Shown here piece after piece: positions 17,329 through 26,873 of a stretch of 64,000 bases of DNA. The notes beneath the pieces were generated by a model, which did not search any database, was not told where the DNA came from, and saw nothing but the letters and a program-made list of their open reading frames with translations. The stretch lies in contig NZ_SOAL01000004.1 in assembly GCF_004364775.1 (NCBI RefSeq), positions 124,001 through 188,000 of the forward strand. Direction: 5' to 3'. Position 1 is the first letter of the stretch. Every line of letters begins with the position of its first letter. The DNA is from Comamonas sp. JUb58. Lineage in GTDB: Bacteria; Pseudomonadota; Gammaproteobacteria; Burkholderiales; Burkholderiaceae_C. The translations under genes and the position numbers were made by a program.

Positions 17329-17492
17329 CTAGCCGGGTACGCGACTGGCGATAGACATCTGTATGACCGGATTGTTGACGTGGAATGCAGGCCCGGCCTG
17401 CAGCAACCACCGGGGAGCGTACCGTGCAGTGCCAGGGCGGGCCCATCGCCCCCCGCACCCGCCACGTGTTAGCCGTGCGCCTGGGCAGCCCC
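17329..17492 (+). promoter_or_regulatory. ZTP (pfl) riboswitch upstream of glyA
   Basis: Conserved features of the pfl/ZTP class appear in order: P1 strand GGTACGC (17336-17342) followed by GACTGGCG; GTGGAA with an inner hairpin TGCAGG/CCTGCA; CCACCGGGGAGCGTACC, whose GCGTACC (17417-17423) closes P1; then, after a variable linker, GTGCGCCTGGGCAGCC near 17475-17491. ZTP switches sense the purine precursor ZTP/ZMP, a sign of 10-formyl-tetrahydrofolate shortage, and turn on one-carbon genes; glyA is a known target. TACACT (17325-17330) may be the -10 box, which would put the transcript start at P1. I see no clear intrinsic terminator, so control may be translational. Confidence 0.88.
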
Positions 17493-17550
17493 TGTTTTCG
17501 CCAACCTCCCTGTTGGCAGGCAGGGCTCACTTCTGACTCCAACGACCGCC

Positions 17551-18795
17551 ATGTACCAACGCAACATCCTTGTCGAACAGACCGACGCAGAACTCTTTGC
17601 GGCCATCCAGGCCGAAAACCAACGCCAAGAGCAGCACATCGAGCTGATCGCCAGCGAGAACTACGCCTCCCCCGCCGTGATGTGGGCCCAGGGCACCCAG
17701 CTGACCAACAAGTACGCCGAAGGCTACCCCGGCAAGCGCTACTACGGTGGCTGCGAATTTGTCGATATCGCCGAGCAACTGGCCATCGACCGCGTCAAGC
17801 AACTGTTCGGCGCTGAAGCAGCCAACGTGCAACCCCATTGCGGCGCATCGGCCAATGAAGCGGTTTTCCTGGCTTTCCTGAAGCCCGGCGACACCATCAT
17901 GGGCATGAGCCTGGCTGAAGGCGGTCACCTGACCCATGGCATGCCGCTGAACATTTCCGGCAAGTGGTTCAACGTCGTCTCCTACGGCCTGAACGCCAAG
18001 GAAGAGCTGGACTACGATGCCATGGAAAAGAAGGCGCACGAGACCAAGCCCAAGCTGATCATCGCTGGCGCTTCGGCCTACTCGCTGGAAATCGACTTCG
18101 CCCGCTTTGCCAAGGTGGCCAAGGACGTGGGCGCGATCTTTATGGTGGACATGGCCCACTATGCCGGTCTGATCGCCGCTGGCGAGTACCCCAACCCTGT
18201 GCCCCATGCTGACGTGGTGACCACGACCACCCACAAGAGCCTGCGCGGCCCACGTGGCGGCGTCATCCTGATGAAGGCCGAGCACGAAAAGGCCATCAAC
18301 TCGGCCGTGTTCCCCGGCCTGCAAGGCGGCCCGCTGATGCACGTGATCGCGGCCAAGGCTGTGGCCTTCAAGGAAGCGCTGACGCCCGAGTTCAAGACCT
18401 ACGCCCAGCAAGTCAAGACCAACGCACGCATCGTGGCCGAGACCCTGACCGAGCGCGGCCTGCGCATCATCTCCGGTGGCACCCAAAGCCACGTGATGCT
18501 GGTGGACCTGCGTGCCAAGGGCATCACCGGCAAGGAAGCCGAAGCCGTGCTGGGCGCTGCCCACATGACGATCAACAAGAACTCCATCCCCAACGACCCG
18601 GAAAAGCCAATGGTCACCAGCGGTATCCGTATCGGTACGCCCGCGATGACCACCCGTGGTTTCAAGGACGAAGAGGCGCGCCTGACCGCCAACCTGATCG
18701 CCGACGTGCTGGACAACCCACGTGACGAGGCCAACATCGCCGCCGTGCGCGAAAAGGTCAACGCCCTGACCGCACGTTTCCCTGTCTACCGTTGA
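17551..18795 (+). CDS. glyA: Serine hydroxymethyltransferase
   Basis: PLP enzyme of 414 residues, the usual length. It interconverts serine and glycine while charging tetrahydrofolate with a one-carbon unit, feeding purine, thymidylate and methionine synthesis. Visible landmarks: [11 protein letters not shown] near the N-terminus, [22 protein letters not shown], and [14 protein letters not shown] with the PLP-binding Lys at about residue 229. The ATG at 17551 lies about 60 bases after the ZTP riboswitch. nrdR follows 20 bases downstream and is probably co-transcribed. Confidence 0.98.
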   Translation: MYQRNILVEQTDAELFAAIQAENQRQEQHIELIASENYASPAVMWAQGTQLTNKYAEGYPGKRYYGGCEFVDIAEQLAIDRVKQLFGAEAANVQPHCGASANEAVFLAFLKPGDTIMGMSLAEGGHLTHGMPLNISGKWFNVVSYGLNAKEELDYDAMEKKAHETKPKLIIAGASAYSLEIDFARFAKVAKDVGAIFMVDMAHYAGLIAAGEYPNPVPHADVVTTTTHKSLRGPRGGVILMKAEHEKAINSAVFPGLQGGPLMHVIAAKAVAFKEALTPEFKTYAQQVKTNARIVAETLTERGLRIISGGTQSHVMLVDLRAKGITGKEAEAVLGAAHMTINKNSIPNDPEKPMVTSGIRIGTPAMTTRGFKDEEARLTANLIADVLDNPRDEANIAAVREKVNALTARFPVYR

Positions 18796-18815
18796 TCTGA
18801 GCAGCGCCCGCGCCT

Positions 18816-19307
18816 ATGAAATGCCCCTTCTGCAGCCATCCCGATACCCAGGTGGTGGAGACCCGTGTTGCAGAAGACGGCGGCTTTGTACGGCGCAGAC
18901 GCCAATGCGGCCATTGCGAAAAGCGCTTCACCACCTATGAGCGCCCCGAAGTCAGCCTGCCGGTGATCGTCAAAAAAGACGGCCGGCGCATCGACTACGA
19001 CCGCAGCAAGCTGCGCGGCTCCTTCAGCTTGGCGCTGCGCAAGCGCCCGGTCAGCATCGACAAGGTGGACCTGGCGCTTGAGCATGTCGAAGACAAGCTG
19101 CGCACCCTGGGCGCACGCGAGGTGCAGACCCATCTGATCGGCGAGCTGGTCATGGCCGAGCTGCAAAAGCTCGACAAGGTGGCCTACATCCGCTACGCCA
19201 GCGTGTACCGCAGCTTTGAGGATATCGACCAGTTCAAGTCCATCGTCGACGAGGTGACCACCCCTCCGCCCGAGCCCAAGAAAGACAGCGCCCGTAAAAA
19301 GGACTGA
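18816..19307 (+). CDS. nrdR: Transcriptional repressor NrdR
   Basis: A 163-residue repressor of ribonucleotide reductase genes that senses ATP/dATP. The N-terminal zinc ribbon has two Cys pairs ([17 protein letters not shown] and [18 protein letters not shown]), followed by an ATP-cone domain ([17 protein letters not shown]). The C-terminal tail is Pro/Lys-rich. The glyA-nrdR order is common in proteobacteria, and the short gap suggests an operon under the ZTP switch. Confidence 0.97.
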   Translation: MKCPFCSHPDTQVVETRVAEDGGFVRRRRQCGHCEKRFTTYERPEVSLPVIVKKDGRRIDYDRSKLRGSFSLALRKRPVSIDKVDLALEHVEDKLRTLGAREVQTHLIGELVMAELQKLDKVAYIRYASVYRSFEDIDQFKSIVDEVTTPPPEPKKDSARKKD

Positions 19308-19313
19308 GCCAGC

Positions 19314-19347
19314 AAAAAATGCGAACCCCAGGGTTCGCATTTTTGTT
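19314..19347 (+). terminator. Bidirectional terminator between nrdR and aroC
   Basis: A perfect 12-bp stem AAAATGCGAACC (19316-19327) / GGTTCGCATTTT (19332-19343), flanked by an A-tract and a T-tract, so it can stop transcripts of nrdR (plus) and aroC (minus). Confidence 0.92.
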
Positions 19348-19386
19348 GGGGGGGCCAGCCATGGAGCCAGCCCGGGCTGCGCCTCG

Positions 19387-20490
19387 TCAGTCTTGCGGCG
19401 CCTCGGCGGCAATCGGGCCCACGGCCTGCACCACATCGCTGTTCTGGGCACGGTGGCGCAGGGCATGGTCCATCAGCACCATGGCCAGCAAGGCCTCGGC
19501 AATCGGTGCGGCGCGGATGCCCACGCAAGGGTCGTGGCGGCCCTTGGTGATGACCTCGGTGCTGATGCCCTCGGTATCGATGGATTCGCGCGGGCTGATG
19601 ATCGAGCTGGTCGGCTTGATGGCAATGCGGATCTCGATGTCCTGGCCGGTGCTGATACCGCCCAGAATGCCGCCGGCATTGTTGCTGCGAAAGCCCTGGG
19701 GGCTGAGCGAATCACCATGCGTGGTACCACGCTGGGCCACGCTGTCAAAACCGGCGCCAATCTCCACCGCCTTGACGGCATTGAGGCCCATCATCGCGTA
19801 GGCGATGTCGGCATCGAGCTTGTCGTACAGCGGCTCGCCCAGGCCGACGGGCACGCCGCTGGCCTGCACACGGATCAGCGCGCCGCAGGAATCGCCCGCC
19901 TTGCGCAGCGCATCCATATAGTCTTCATAACAGCTGACATCGGCCACCGGCGCAAAAAACGGGTTGTTGGGCACATGCGCCCAGTCCTCAAAAGGCAGGG
20001 CCACCTCACCCACCTGCAGCATGCAGGCGCGAAACTCGGTGCCGAACTTCTCTTTCAGCCACTTCTTGGCCACGGCGCCAGCCGCCACGGTGGGCGCCGT
20101 CAGGCGGGCCGAGGAGCGACCGCCACCGCGCGGGTCGCGGATGCCGTACTTGTGCCAGTAGGCATAGTCGGCATGGCCGGGGCGAAAGCTCTGCGCAATA
20201 TTGGAGTAGTCCTTGCTGCGCTGGTCCGTATTGCGGATCAGCAGCGCAATCGGCGTGCCCGTGGTCTTGCCCTCATAGACGCCCGAGAGGATCTCCACGC
20301 TGTCAGGCTCATTGCGCTGGGTGACAAACTTGCTGGTGCCGGGGCGGCGGCGGTCCAGGTCCAGCTGGATGTCTGCCTCGCTCAACGCCATGCCCGGTGG
20401 GCAGCCGTCAATCACGCAGCCAATCGCCGGGCCATGGGATTCGCCAAAGTTGGTAACAGTAAATAAGGTGCCGAAGGTATTGCCGCTCAT
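19387..20490 (-). CDS. aroC: Chorismate synthase
   Basis: Last step of the shikimate pathway: makes chorismate from EPSP with reduced FMN. It has 367 residues, the normal length. The three family signatures are visible: [18 protein letters not shown] near the N-terminus, [18 protein letters not shown] around residue 130, and the C-terminal [19 protein letters not shown]. It is convergent with nrdR and shares its terminator. Confidence 0.98.
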   Translation of the reverse strand: MSGNTFGTLFTVTNFGESHGPAIGCVIDGCPPGMALSEADIQLDLDRRRPGTSKFVTQRNEPDSVEILSGVYEGKTTGTPIALLIRNTDQRSKDYSNIAQSFRPGHADYAYWHKYGIRDPRGGGRSSARLTAPTVAAGAVAKKWLKEKFGTEFRACMLQVGEVALPFEDWAHVPNNPFFAPVADVSCYEDYMDALRKAGDSCGALIRVQASGVPVGLGEPLYDKLDADIAYAMMGLNAVKAVEIGAGFDSVAQRGTTHGDSLSPQGFRSNNAGGILGGISTGQDIEIRIAIKPTSSIISPRESIDTEGISTEVITKGRHDPCVGIRAAPIAEALLAMVLMDHALRHRAQNSDVVQAVGPIAAEAPQD

Positions 20491-20538
20491 AGCCCGCCAT
20501 TATCACTGATGCCAGTGCCCCACACAGCCCCGCAGGGC

Positions 20539-22014
20539 TCACCAGCCGGGCTGGTCACCACCGGGCGGCTGGCCGGCATGGGGCCAGCTGCTGGGCAGGC
20601 CCTGCAGCACCGCACTGTGGCGCACCGCGCGCAGCCGGCCAAAGCCGGTATCCATGTCCTCCAGATAGGCCTCGGGCGGCACAGCAGCTGCCGCCGGCGC
20701 AGCGGCTACCGGCCGCTGGCCCATGGACTGCAGCCACTGCGCCACCCGCGCCAGCGATACCTGCACATGCCAGCTGCCGCCTTGGGTCGCCTGGCGGTAT
20801 AAGGCCGCCTGGATGCCAAAGGCCAGCAAGAAGCCCGCGCTGTAATCCAGAATCTGCAGCGGCAGCGCCCGCAGCCCCGCGCTGCCAAAAGCCTGGCCCT
20901 CGGCCCAGTTGATGCCGCAGACGGTCTGCACCAGCGAATCAAAGCCACGCCGATCGGACCAGGGGCCGCTGCGCCCATAGGCGGACAGGCTGGCATACAC
21001 GATACCGGGCCGCAGCCGTGCGACAGACTGCGGGTCCAGCCCCAGCGCATCCAGCGCGCCAGGCCGATAGCCCTGCAGCAGCACATGGGCCTGGTCCAAC
21101 AGCGCGGCCATCTTTTGCTGGCCGGCCGCGGCTTTCAGGTCCAGCAAGGCCGAGCGCTTGCCCCGGCTCATATCGGCAATGGCCTCGATATTGGGCAGGC
21201 CTGGCCCGTTGAGCATCAGCACATCGGCCCCTTGCGCGGCCAGGCTGCGGGCGGCCACGGGCCCAGCCAGAATGCGGGTCAGGTCCAGCATATGCAGGCC
21301 ATCCAGCGGCCGGTGCCGGGCCGGCACCGGCCAATCGCGGGCGGCGGCGGGCTGCTCACTGTCCAGCTGCGTGATGGCGACCAGGGGCTGCGCTGCCACG
21401 GCTGCACTTTGGGGGTGGGCCTGCCAGGCATCCGGGCTGCGGGCGGCCGCCACCACCAGGCCGAGCGCGGCAGCACGCTCTTCCACCGCCTGCGCGGTCC
21501 AGCCTTTCAGCGCATCGGCCACTGCCTGGCGCGGGGTGGCCTCGCCCGTCGGCAGGCCCAGCAGCCGCAGCACGCCATCGCGGTGGTGCGCAAAATTGGC
21601 ATGGATGCGCAGCCAGCCCGGCTCGCCCAGATCAGCGCCACAGGCATACAGGCCTGAGATCGGCGCCCAGAGGTTGGGCTGCTCGCCATCAATCGTGAAA
21701 TAGCCACTGCATTCGGCCAGCACATGGCCCACATCCACGTTGACCCGGGGCATGGGCTGCTGCTGGCGGCGCTGGTCGATCAAGGCGCTGGCCAGGCCGC
21801 TGGCAGCCACTGCAGCTGGGGCCGCCACATCCAGGCAAAAACTCGAGGGGTAGGCAGCGCCATCGCCGCTGAGCGCCAAAACGCCCGGCGCCAAAGCCTG
21901 CGCAGGCAGGCCCGCTTGCTGCCACAGCATTTGCACGCTGGCCTGTATGGCGGCGTGCCGCGGCTGCTGCGCCAGGGGGTGGCTGGCGGCGGTGTTGTGG
22001 TCAGTGGTTGGCAA
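20539..22014 (-). CDS. CaiB/BaiF-type family III CoA-transferase, with N-terminal extra half
   Basis: A 491-residue family III CoA-transferase moving CoA between carboxylic acids. The usual N-terminal Rossmann part (LHMLDLTRILAGPVAARSLAAQGADVL) begins only near residue 225; before it stands about 220 residues resembling the C-terminal half of a CaiB protein (WLRIHANFAHHRDGVLRLLG, then LKGWTAQAVEERAAALGLVV). LQILDYSAGFLLAFGIQAAL probably holds the catalytic Asp. The start is TTG at 22014: AGGAG lies 6 bases upstream, whereas an upstream ATG at 22050 has none. It is divergent from the HTH-citrate synthase gene, which suggests joint regulation. Substrate unknown. Confidence 0.78.
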   Translation of the reverse strand: MPTTDHNTAASHPLAQQPRHAAIQASVQMLWQQAGLPAQALAPGVLALSGDGAAYPSSFCLDVAAPAAVAASGLASALIDQRRQQQPMPRVNVDVGHVLAECSGYFTIDGEQPNLWAPISGLYACGADLGEPGWLRIHANFAHHRDGVLRLLGLPTGEATPRQAVADALKGWTAQAVEERAAALGLVVAAARSPDAWQAHPQSAAVAAQPLVAITQLDSEQPAAARDWPVPARHRPLDGLHMLDLTRILAGPVAARSLAAQGADVLMLNGPGLPNIEAIADMSRGKRSALLDLKAAAGQQKMAALLDQAHVLLQGYRPGALDALGLDPQSVARLRPGIVYASLSAYGRSGPWSDRRGFDSLVQTVCGINWAEGQAFGSAGLRALPLQILDYSAGFLLAFGIQAALYRQATQGGSWHVQVSLARVAQWLQSMGQRPVAAAPAAAAVPPEAYLEDMDTGFGRLRAVRHSAVLQGLPSSWPHAGQPPGGDQPGW

Positions 22015-22126
22015 GGCGTTCTCCTGGTGGGCACATGGCCGCCATTGCATACCTCGTGCCCGCTCTGGTCAATCTTGATTGGGCCAGTACATGTGCCAAT
22101 TCGCTTGCCCTGCAGTAGCATGGCCC

Positions 22127-23449
22127 ATGGTTCCTGCACGCCCCACCCCCACCCCAGCTTCCGAAGACGACAGCCCCTGGCTCAACAGCCAGCAAGCCGC
22201 CGCCATGCTGGGGGTGCAGCGCGCCAGCCTCTATGCCTATGTAAGCCGGGGCCTGCTGCGGGCCCACAGCCATCCAGGCTCGCGCGGCCATGTCTATGCC
22301 CGCATCGATGTGCAGCGCCTCGCGCGCCAGCGGCAAACCGTGCGCAACCCGGCGCAGCTGGCCCGCTCCACCCTGGACTGGGGCACGCCGGTACTGCGCT
22401 CGGCCATCACCCAGGTCAGCCAGGGCCAGCTGTACTACCGGGGCCGCGATGCACTGCAATGGGCGCAGCATGCCAGCCTGGAGGACACGGCCGCGCTGCT
22501 GCTGGGCCAGCCCATCGCGGCAGAACCCCACAGCGCCCGCAAGGCAAGCACCACAGCAGCCACCGCACAGCCTCTGCCGCAGCCCCGCCCACCCGACCAG
22601 GTACTGCGCGCCTGGCACAGCCTGCCAGGCAACGAGCCCAACCTGGCCCATCTCGACTGGCCCCAGCCGCTACTGCAACAGATGCTGGGGGTGCTGACGG
22701 GGCTGCCGTCCATCGATGAAACCCAGCCCACAGCCGAACAGTTTATCCACCAGCAGCTCTCAGCCCTCTGGCAAGTAGATGCAGTGGGTGAAAACACCTT
22801 GCGCCAGGCCCTGGTGCTCTGCGCCGACCATGAGCTCAATGCTTCCAGCTTTGCGGCCCGGGTGGTGGCATCGACAGGTGCTAGCCTGCATGCCAGCCTG
22901 GGCGCAGGCCTGGCGGCACTCAGCGGCCCACTGCACGGCGGAATGACGGCGGTGATCGACCAGCACTGGGACGACTGGCATGCGGCGCCGCAGGCCGGCG
23001 GCAGCCTGCCACCGTCACTCGCCCAGTTGCTGGCCGACACCCGCATCAACGGCAGCCCGCATTACTGCGCCGGCTTTGGCCACCCGCTCTACCCGGCCGG
23101 CGACCCGCGCAGCCAGCGCCTGCTGAGCCTGCTGCCTGCCGATGCGCAGCGCCATGCCCTGCTGGCCGCCGTACAGCGCCACACGGGCCTGCACCCCAGC
23201 CTGGACTATGCGCTGGTCGCCATCCAGCGTGGCCTGGGTCTGCCAGCAGGTGCCGCTTTTGTGCTGTTTGCACTGGGCCGCACGGCAGGCTGGCTGGCCC
23301 ATGCGCTGGAGCAGCGCGACAGCGGCCAGCTGATACGCCCCCGCGCGCAGTATGTGGGCTTGCCGGCTGAAACCGCTTCCCAGGCCGAAGCACCTGCCGC
23401 CGGCGACAACACCGCCAGCAACATCCCCAGGCGCATCATCCGTTTCTGA
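22127..23449 (+). CDS. Citrate synthase-family protein with N-terminal helix-turn-helix
   Basis: A 440-residue protein combining an excisionase/MerR-like DNA-binding helix-turn-helix (about residues 15-60: WLNSQQAAAMLGVQRASLYAYVSRGLL) with a citrate synthase domain. The latter keeps the active-site pattern: LSGPLHGG with one His, GFGHPLYPAGDPR with the second, and HPSLDYALVAIQRGLGLP near the catalytic Asp. It could be an enzyme that binds DNA or a regulator that senses acyl-CoA/oxaloacetate-like ligands. The start ATG at 22127 is where the reading frame begins to look conserved. It is divergent from the CoA-transferase gene across 112 bases. Confidence 0.8.
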   Translation: MVPARPTPTPASEDDSPWLNSQQAAAMLGVQRASLYAYVSRGLLRAHSHPGSRGHVYARIDVQRLARQRQTVRNPAQLARSTLDWGTPVLRSAITQVSQGQLYYRGRDALQWAQHASLEDTAALLLGQPIAAEPHSARKASTTAATAQPLPQPRPPDQVLRAWHSLPGNEPNLAHLDWPQPLLQQMLGVLTGLPSIDETQPTAEQFIHQQLSALWQVDAVGENTLRQALVLCADHELNASSFAARVVASTGASLHASLGAGLAALSGPLHGGMTAVIDQHWDDWHAAPQAGGSLPPSLAQLLADTRINGSPHYCAGFGHPLYPAGDPRSQRLLSLLPADAQRHALLAAVQRHTGLHPSLDYALVAIQRGLGLPAGAAFVLFALGRTAGWLAHALEQRDSGQLIRPRAQYVGLPAETASQAEAPAAGDNTASNIPRRIIRF

Positions 23450-23470
23450 GCGGCACCAAAGCACAGGCGC

Positions 23471-23494
23471 AAAAAAGCGGCCTCGTGGGCCGCT
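23471..23494 (-). terminator. Terminator of the CBS-domain gene
   Basis: Stem AGCGGCC (23476-23482) / GGCCGCT (23488-23494), followed on the minus strand by a U run (A-tract 23471-23476). Confidence 0.82.
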
Positions 23495-23541
23495 GGTGTT
23501 GCTGATCGCCGGCTCGGCCACCAAGGGCTGCCGGCAAAGCC

Positions 23542-23994
23542 TCAAGCATCCGTCTCGCCTTCCACCGGCCAGTCGCGGATATAGGCCTTGAGCATCTTGT
23601 TCTCGAAGTTCTGGCTGTCGACGACGGCCTTGGCCACGTCGTAGAAGCTGATCACACCCATCAGCATCTTCTTGTCCATCACCGGCATGTAGCGCGCATG
23701 GCGGTCCAGCATCATGCGGCGCACCTCGTCCATGTCGGTTTCCATCGTGCAGGTCAGGGGCGCGTCGTCCATCACGCTGCGCACCAGGATGCTGCCGGCG
23801 GTACCGCCGTTGTTGACGATGGCGACGATCACCTCGCGGAACGTCAACATGCCCACCACATCGCCGTGCTCCATGACCACCAGCGAGCCAATGTCCTTCT
23901 CCGCCATGGTCTGGATCGCGTCGCCCAGAGGGTCGTTCACGCTGGCCGTGTAGAGGGTGTTGCCTTTGAGGCGGAGGATATCGCTGACTTTCAT
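23542..23994 (-). CDS. Protein of two CBS domains
   Basis: A 150-residue soluble protein made of a CBS pair (Bateman module), a fold that binds adenine nucleotides such as AMP or ATP. The first CBS spans about residues 8-65 (DPLGDAIQTMAEKDIGSLVVME), the second about 75-130 (DEVRRMMLDRHARYMPVMD). No effector domain is attached, so it may act on a partner protein. The ATG at 23994 is preceded by AAGGAG at the right distance; the longer frame upstream lacks such a site. Confidence 0.85.
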   Translation of the reverse strand: MKVSDILRLKGNTLYTASVNDPLGDAIQTMAEKDIGSLVVMEHGDVVGMLTFREVIVAIVNNGGTAGSILVRSVMDDAPLTCTMETDMDEVRRMMLDRHARYMPVMDKKMLMGVISFYDVAKAVVDSQNFENKMLKAYIRDWPVEGETDA

Positions 23995-24133
23995 GGGTGT
24001 CTCCTTGTACCGTTCTCCGATGCTGGCGGGGCCCGCCGGTATGCACACGCATCGGCGACAGGCCTGCCTGTCCGGGTCTGCTAAATATAGCCGACAATGC
24101 CCGTCCAGAACGACAACATCGCGGAGATACGCC

Positions 24134-25432
24134 ATGCCCGGTTACACCGATCCCGGCTTTGACACCCTGAGTCTGCACGCCGGCGCCCAGCCGGACCCGG
24201 CCACCGGCGCCCGTGCCGTCCCCATCCACCTGACCACCTCCTTCGTCTTCGAGTCGAGCGACCATGCGGCGAGTCTGTTCAATCTGGAACGGCCCGGCCA
24301 TGTCTACAGCCGCATCAGCAACCCCACCAATGCGGTGCTGGAGCAGCGCGTCTCGGCACTCGAAGGCGGCGTAGGCGCCATCGCCGTGGCCAGCGGCCAG
24401 GCCGCGCTGCACCTGTCGATTGCGACCTTGATGGGCGCGGGCAGCCATATCGTTGCCAGCACCGCGCTCTATGGTGGCAGCCAGAACCTGCTGCACTACA
24501 CCCTGGCCCGCTTCGGCATCGAGACCACCTTTGTTAAACCCGGCGATATCGATGGCTGGCGCGCTGCGGTGCGGCCCAACACCAAGCTGTTCTTTGGCGA
24601 GACCGTCGGCAACCCCGGCCTGGATGTGCTGGACATTCCCACCGTCTCGTCCATCGCGCATGAGGCCGGCGTGCCCTTGCTGGTCGACTCCACCCTGACC
24701 TCGCCCTGGCTGATCAAGCCCTTCGAGCATGGCGCCGACATCGTCTACCACTCGGCCACCAAGTTTCTCTCCGGCCACGGCACCGTCATCGGCGGCATCG
24801 TGGTCGATGGCGGCAGCTTTGACTGGGAAAAGTCCGGCCGCTTCCCTGAGCTGACCGAGCCCTATGACGGCTTCCACAACATGGTGTTCAGCGAGGAATC
24901 GACCACCGGCGCCTTCTTGCTGCGCGCGCGGCGCGAAGGCCTGCGCGATTTTGGCGCCTGCATGAGCCCGCACAGCGCCTGGCTGATTCTGCAAGGCATC
25001 GAGACCCTGCCGCTGCGCATGGAGCGCCATATGCGCAACACCGAAAAAGTGGTGCAATTCCTGGCCAGCCACCCCATGGTCAGCCGCGTGGGCCACCCCA
25101 TGCTGGAGAGCCACAGCTCCTACGCGCTGGCGCAAAAGCTGCTGCCGCGCGGCGCGGGCTCGGTATTCAGCTTTGACATCGCCGGCAACCGCAACCAGGG
25201 CAAGAAGTTCATCGAAACGCTCAAGGTCTTCAGCCACCTGGCCAATGTCGGCGACTGCCGCTCGCTGGTCATCCACCCGGCCAGCACCACCCACTTTCGC
25301 ATGCACGACGACGCCCTGGCGCAAGCGGGCATCAGCCAGGGCACCATCCGCCTGTCCATCGGGCTGGAAGACGCCGACGACCTGATCGACGACCTCAAGC
25401 GCGCGCTCAAGGCCGCAGAGAAAGCCGCATGA
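24134..25432 (+). CDS. metY: O-acetylhomoserine sulfhydrylase (MetY-type PLP enzyme)
   Basis: A 432-residue Cys/Met-metabolism PLP enzyme that makes homocysteine from O-acetyl- (or O-succinyl-) homoserine and sulfide. The N-terminus FDTLSLHAGAQPDPATGARA and the length fit MetY better than the shorter MetZ/MetB type. SRISNPTNAVLEQR, ASGQAALHL, and VYHSATKFLSGHG with the PLP Lys at about residue 210 are visible. The ATG at 24134 follows GGAG. No SAM riboswitch is seen in the 139 bases upstream. It overlaps the next gene by 4 bases. Confidence 0.9.
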   Translation: MPGYTDPGFDTLSLHAGAQPDPATGARAVPIHLTTSFVFESSDHAASLFNLERPGHVYSRISNPTNAVLEQRVSALEGGVGAIAVASGQAALHLSIATLMGAGSHIVASTALYGGSQNLLHYTLARFGIETTFVKPGDIDGWRAAVRPNTKLFFGETVGNPGLDVLDIPTVSSIAHEAGVPLLVDSTLTSPWLIKPFEHGADIVYHSATKFLSGHGTVIGGIVVDGGSFDWEKSGRFPELTEPYDGFHNMVFSEESTTGAFLLRARREGLRDFGACMSPHSAWLILQGIETLPLRMERHMRNTEKVVQFLASHPMVSRVGHPMLESHSSYALAQKLLPRGAGSVFSFDIAGNRNQGKKFIETLKVFSHLANVGDCRSLVIHPASTTHFRMHDDALAQAGISQGTIRLSIGLEDADDLIDDLKRALKAAEKAA

Positions 25433-25854
25433 TGGAAATCCGTGTCTTTGCACTGCAAGATTCCGCAGCCGTTGTGCAGCTGTGGCATGACTGCGGCCTC
25501 TACCGTCCCTGGAACGATCCGCACAAGGACATTGCGCGCAAGCTCAGCGTCTCGCCCGAGCTGTTCTGGGTGGGGATCGATGAACAAGGCGAGCTGATGG
25601 CCAGCATCATGGTCGGCTACGACGGCCACCGGGGCTGGATCAACTACCTGGCGGTGCACCCCAAATACCAGCGCCAGGGCCATGCGCGCCAGCTGATGCA
25701 GCGGGCCGAGGCCGAACTGACGGCGCTGGGCTGCCCCAAGCTCAACCTGCAGGTGCGCGCCGGCAACGAGGCCGTGATCGCCTTCTATGAAAGCCTGGGT
25801 TATGGCGACGACCAGACCGTGAGCCTGGGCAAGCGTTTGATTCCAGACCTCTAG
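25429..25854 (+). CDS. GNAT family N-acetyltransferase (YpeA-like)
   Basis: A 141-residue acetyl-CoA-dependent acyltransferase of the GNAT fold. The acetyl-CoA binding motif VHPKYQRQGHARQLM and the C-terminal VIAFYESLGYGDD are clear. Its sequence resembles the E. coli YpeA type throughout, and no substrate is known for that type. It overlaps metY by ATGA, so it is translationally coupled to it. Confidence 0.88.
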   Translation: MMEIRVFALQDSAAVVQLWHDCGLYRPWNDPHKDIARKLSVSPELFWVGIDEQGELMASIMVGYDGHRGWINYLAVHPKYQRQGHARQLMQRAEAELTALGCPKLNLQVRAGNEAVIAFYESLGYGDDQTVSLGKRLIPDL

Positions 25855-25871
25855 ACGATTGGAATACCGAC

Positions 25872-26708
25872 ATGCAAATCCAAGTTCAAGGTGCTGACCT
25901 GTATGCCTACACCGGCGGCAAGGCGCTGGATGCGAGCCAGTCCACCGCCATCTTCATCCACGGCGTGCTGTGTGACCACAGCGTCTGGGCGCTGCAGAGC
26001 CGCTACCTGGCCAACCACGGCTGGAACGTGCTGGCCATCGACCTGCCCGGCCACTGCAAAAGTGGCGGCGCCGCACCGCGCAGTGTGGAAGAAGCCGCCG
26101 ACACCATTGCCCAGCTGCTCGATGCCGCAGGCCTGCAGCAGGCAGCGCTCATCGGCCATAGCTGGGGCAGCCTGATTGCGATGGAAGCGGCTGCACGCCT
26201 GGGCGCACGCGTCAGCCACCTGGTTCTGGTCGGCACCGCCGATCCGATGAAGGTGGCGCCGGCCCTGCTGGAGCAAGCGCTGAATGCGACCGACCAGGCC
26301 ATTGGCATGGTGCAGACCTTTTCGCGTGCCACCCTGGCCCCGCCCTCGGGTGCCGGCAGCTGGGTGTTTGGCGCCGGCATGGCGCTGGCGCGCCGCGTAC
26401 AGGCCAGCAACCGCGACACCAACCTGCTGCACACCGGCTTTGTGGCCTGCGACAGCTACCGCAACGGCCAGGCCGCGATGGCCGCCCTCGCCTGCCCGGT
26501 GCTGTTTGTACTGGGCGAGCAAGACCAGATGACCCCGGCCCGCGCCGCACGCAGTTTGGTGGACGCCGCCAAGGCTGCCGGCAAGCAGGTGCAGGTCCAG
26601 ATGGTGCCTTGCGGACACAACCAGATGACGGAGTCGCCCGACGCGACCCTGTTTGCCATCCACCGCTTTCTCCAGACGCAGCCCGCCAAGGCCCCGGCCC
26701 ATGCGTGA
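25872..26708 (+). CDS. Alpha/beta hydrolase
   Basis: A 278-residue alpha/beta hydrolase. FIHGVLCDHSVW provides the oxyanion-hole region, IGHSWGSLIAMEAA the nucleophile elbow (G-H-S-W-G, Ser nucleophile), LGEQDQMTPA the acid residue, and CGHNQMTESPD the catalytic His. It may be a 2-hydroxymuconate-semialdehyde-hydrolase-like or an esterase enzyme; sequence alone does not decide. It lies 17 bases after the GNAT gene and probably belongs to the metY operon. Confidence 0.83.
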   Translation: MQIQVQGADLYAYTGGKALDASQSTAIFIHGVLCDHSVWALQSRYLANHGWNVLAIDLPGHCKSGGAAPRSVEEAADTIAQLLDAAGLQQAALIGHSWGSLIAMEAAARLGARVSHLVLVGTADPMKVAPALLEQALNATDQAIGMVQTFSRATLAPPSGAGSWVFGAGMALARRVQASNRDTNLLHTGFVACDSYRNGQAAMAALACPVLFVLGEQDQMTPARAARSLVDAAKAAGKQVQVQMVPCGHNQMTESPDATLFAIHRFLQTQPAKAPAHA

Positions 26709-26873
26709 GAGATTGTTGCAGCGCCGCATGGGCGCCTATCAGTTTTGCTAATGTGATATTGCTTTTGTTTTTATAGCAACAGATCACGTATGTATCTAGC
26801 GTAAGTAGGCGTAAGCCTCTATAAAAAATGCCGGAATCTAGGCGGCAAATGCGTTAGCCTATCCGCTAGGCCG

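Noticed and set aside
23995-24133. A SAM riboswitch before metY
   Set aside because: 139 bases upstream of the start codon lack the conserved pieces of the SAM classes I know.
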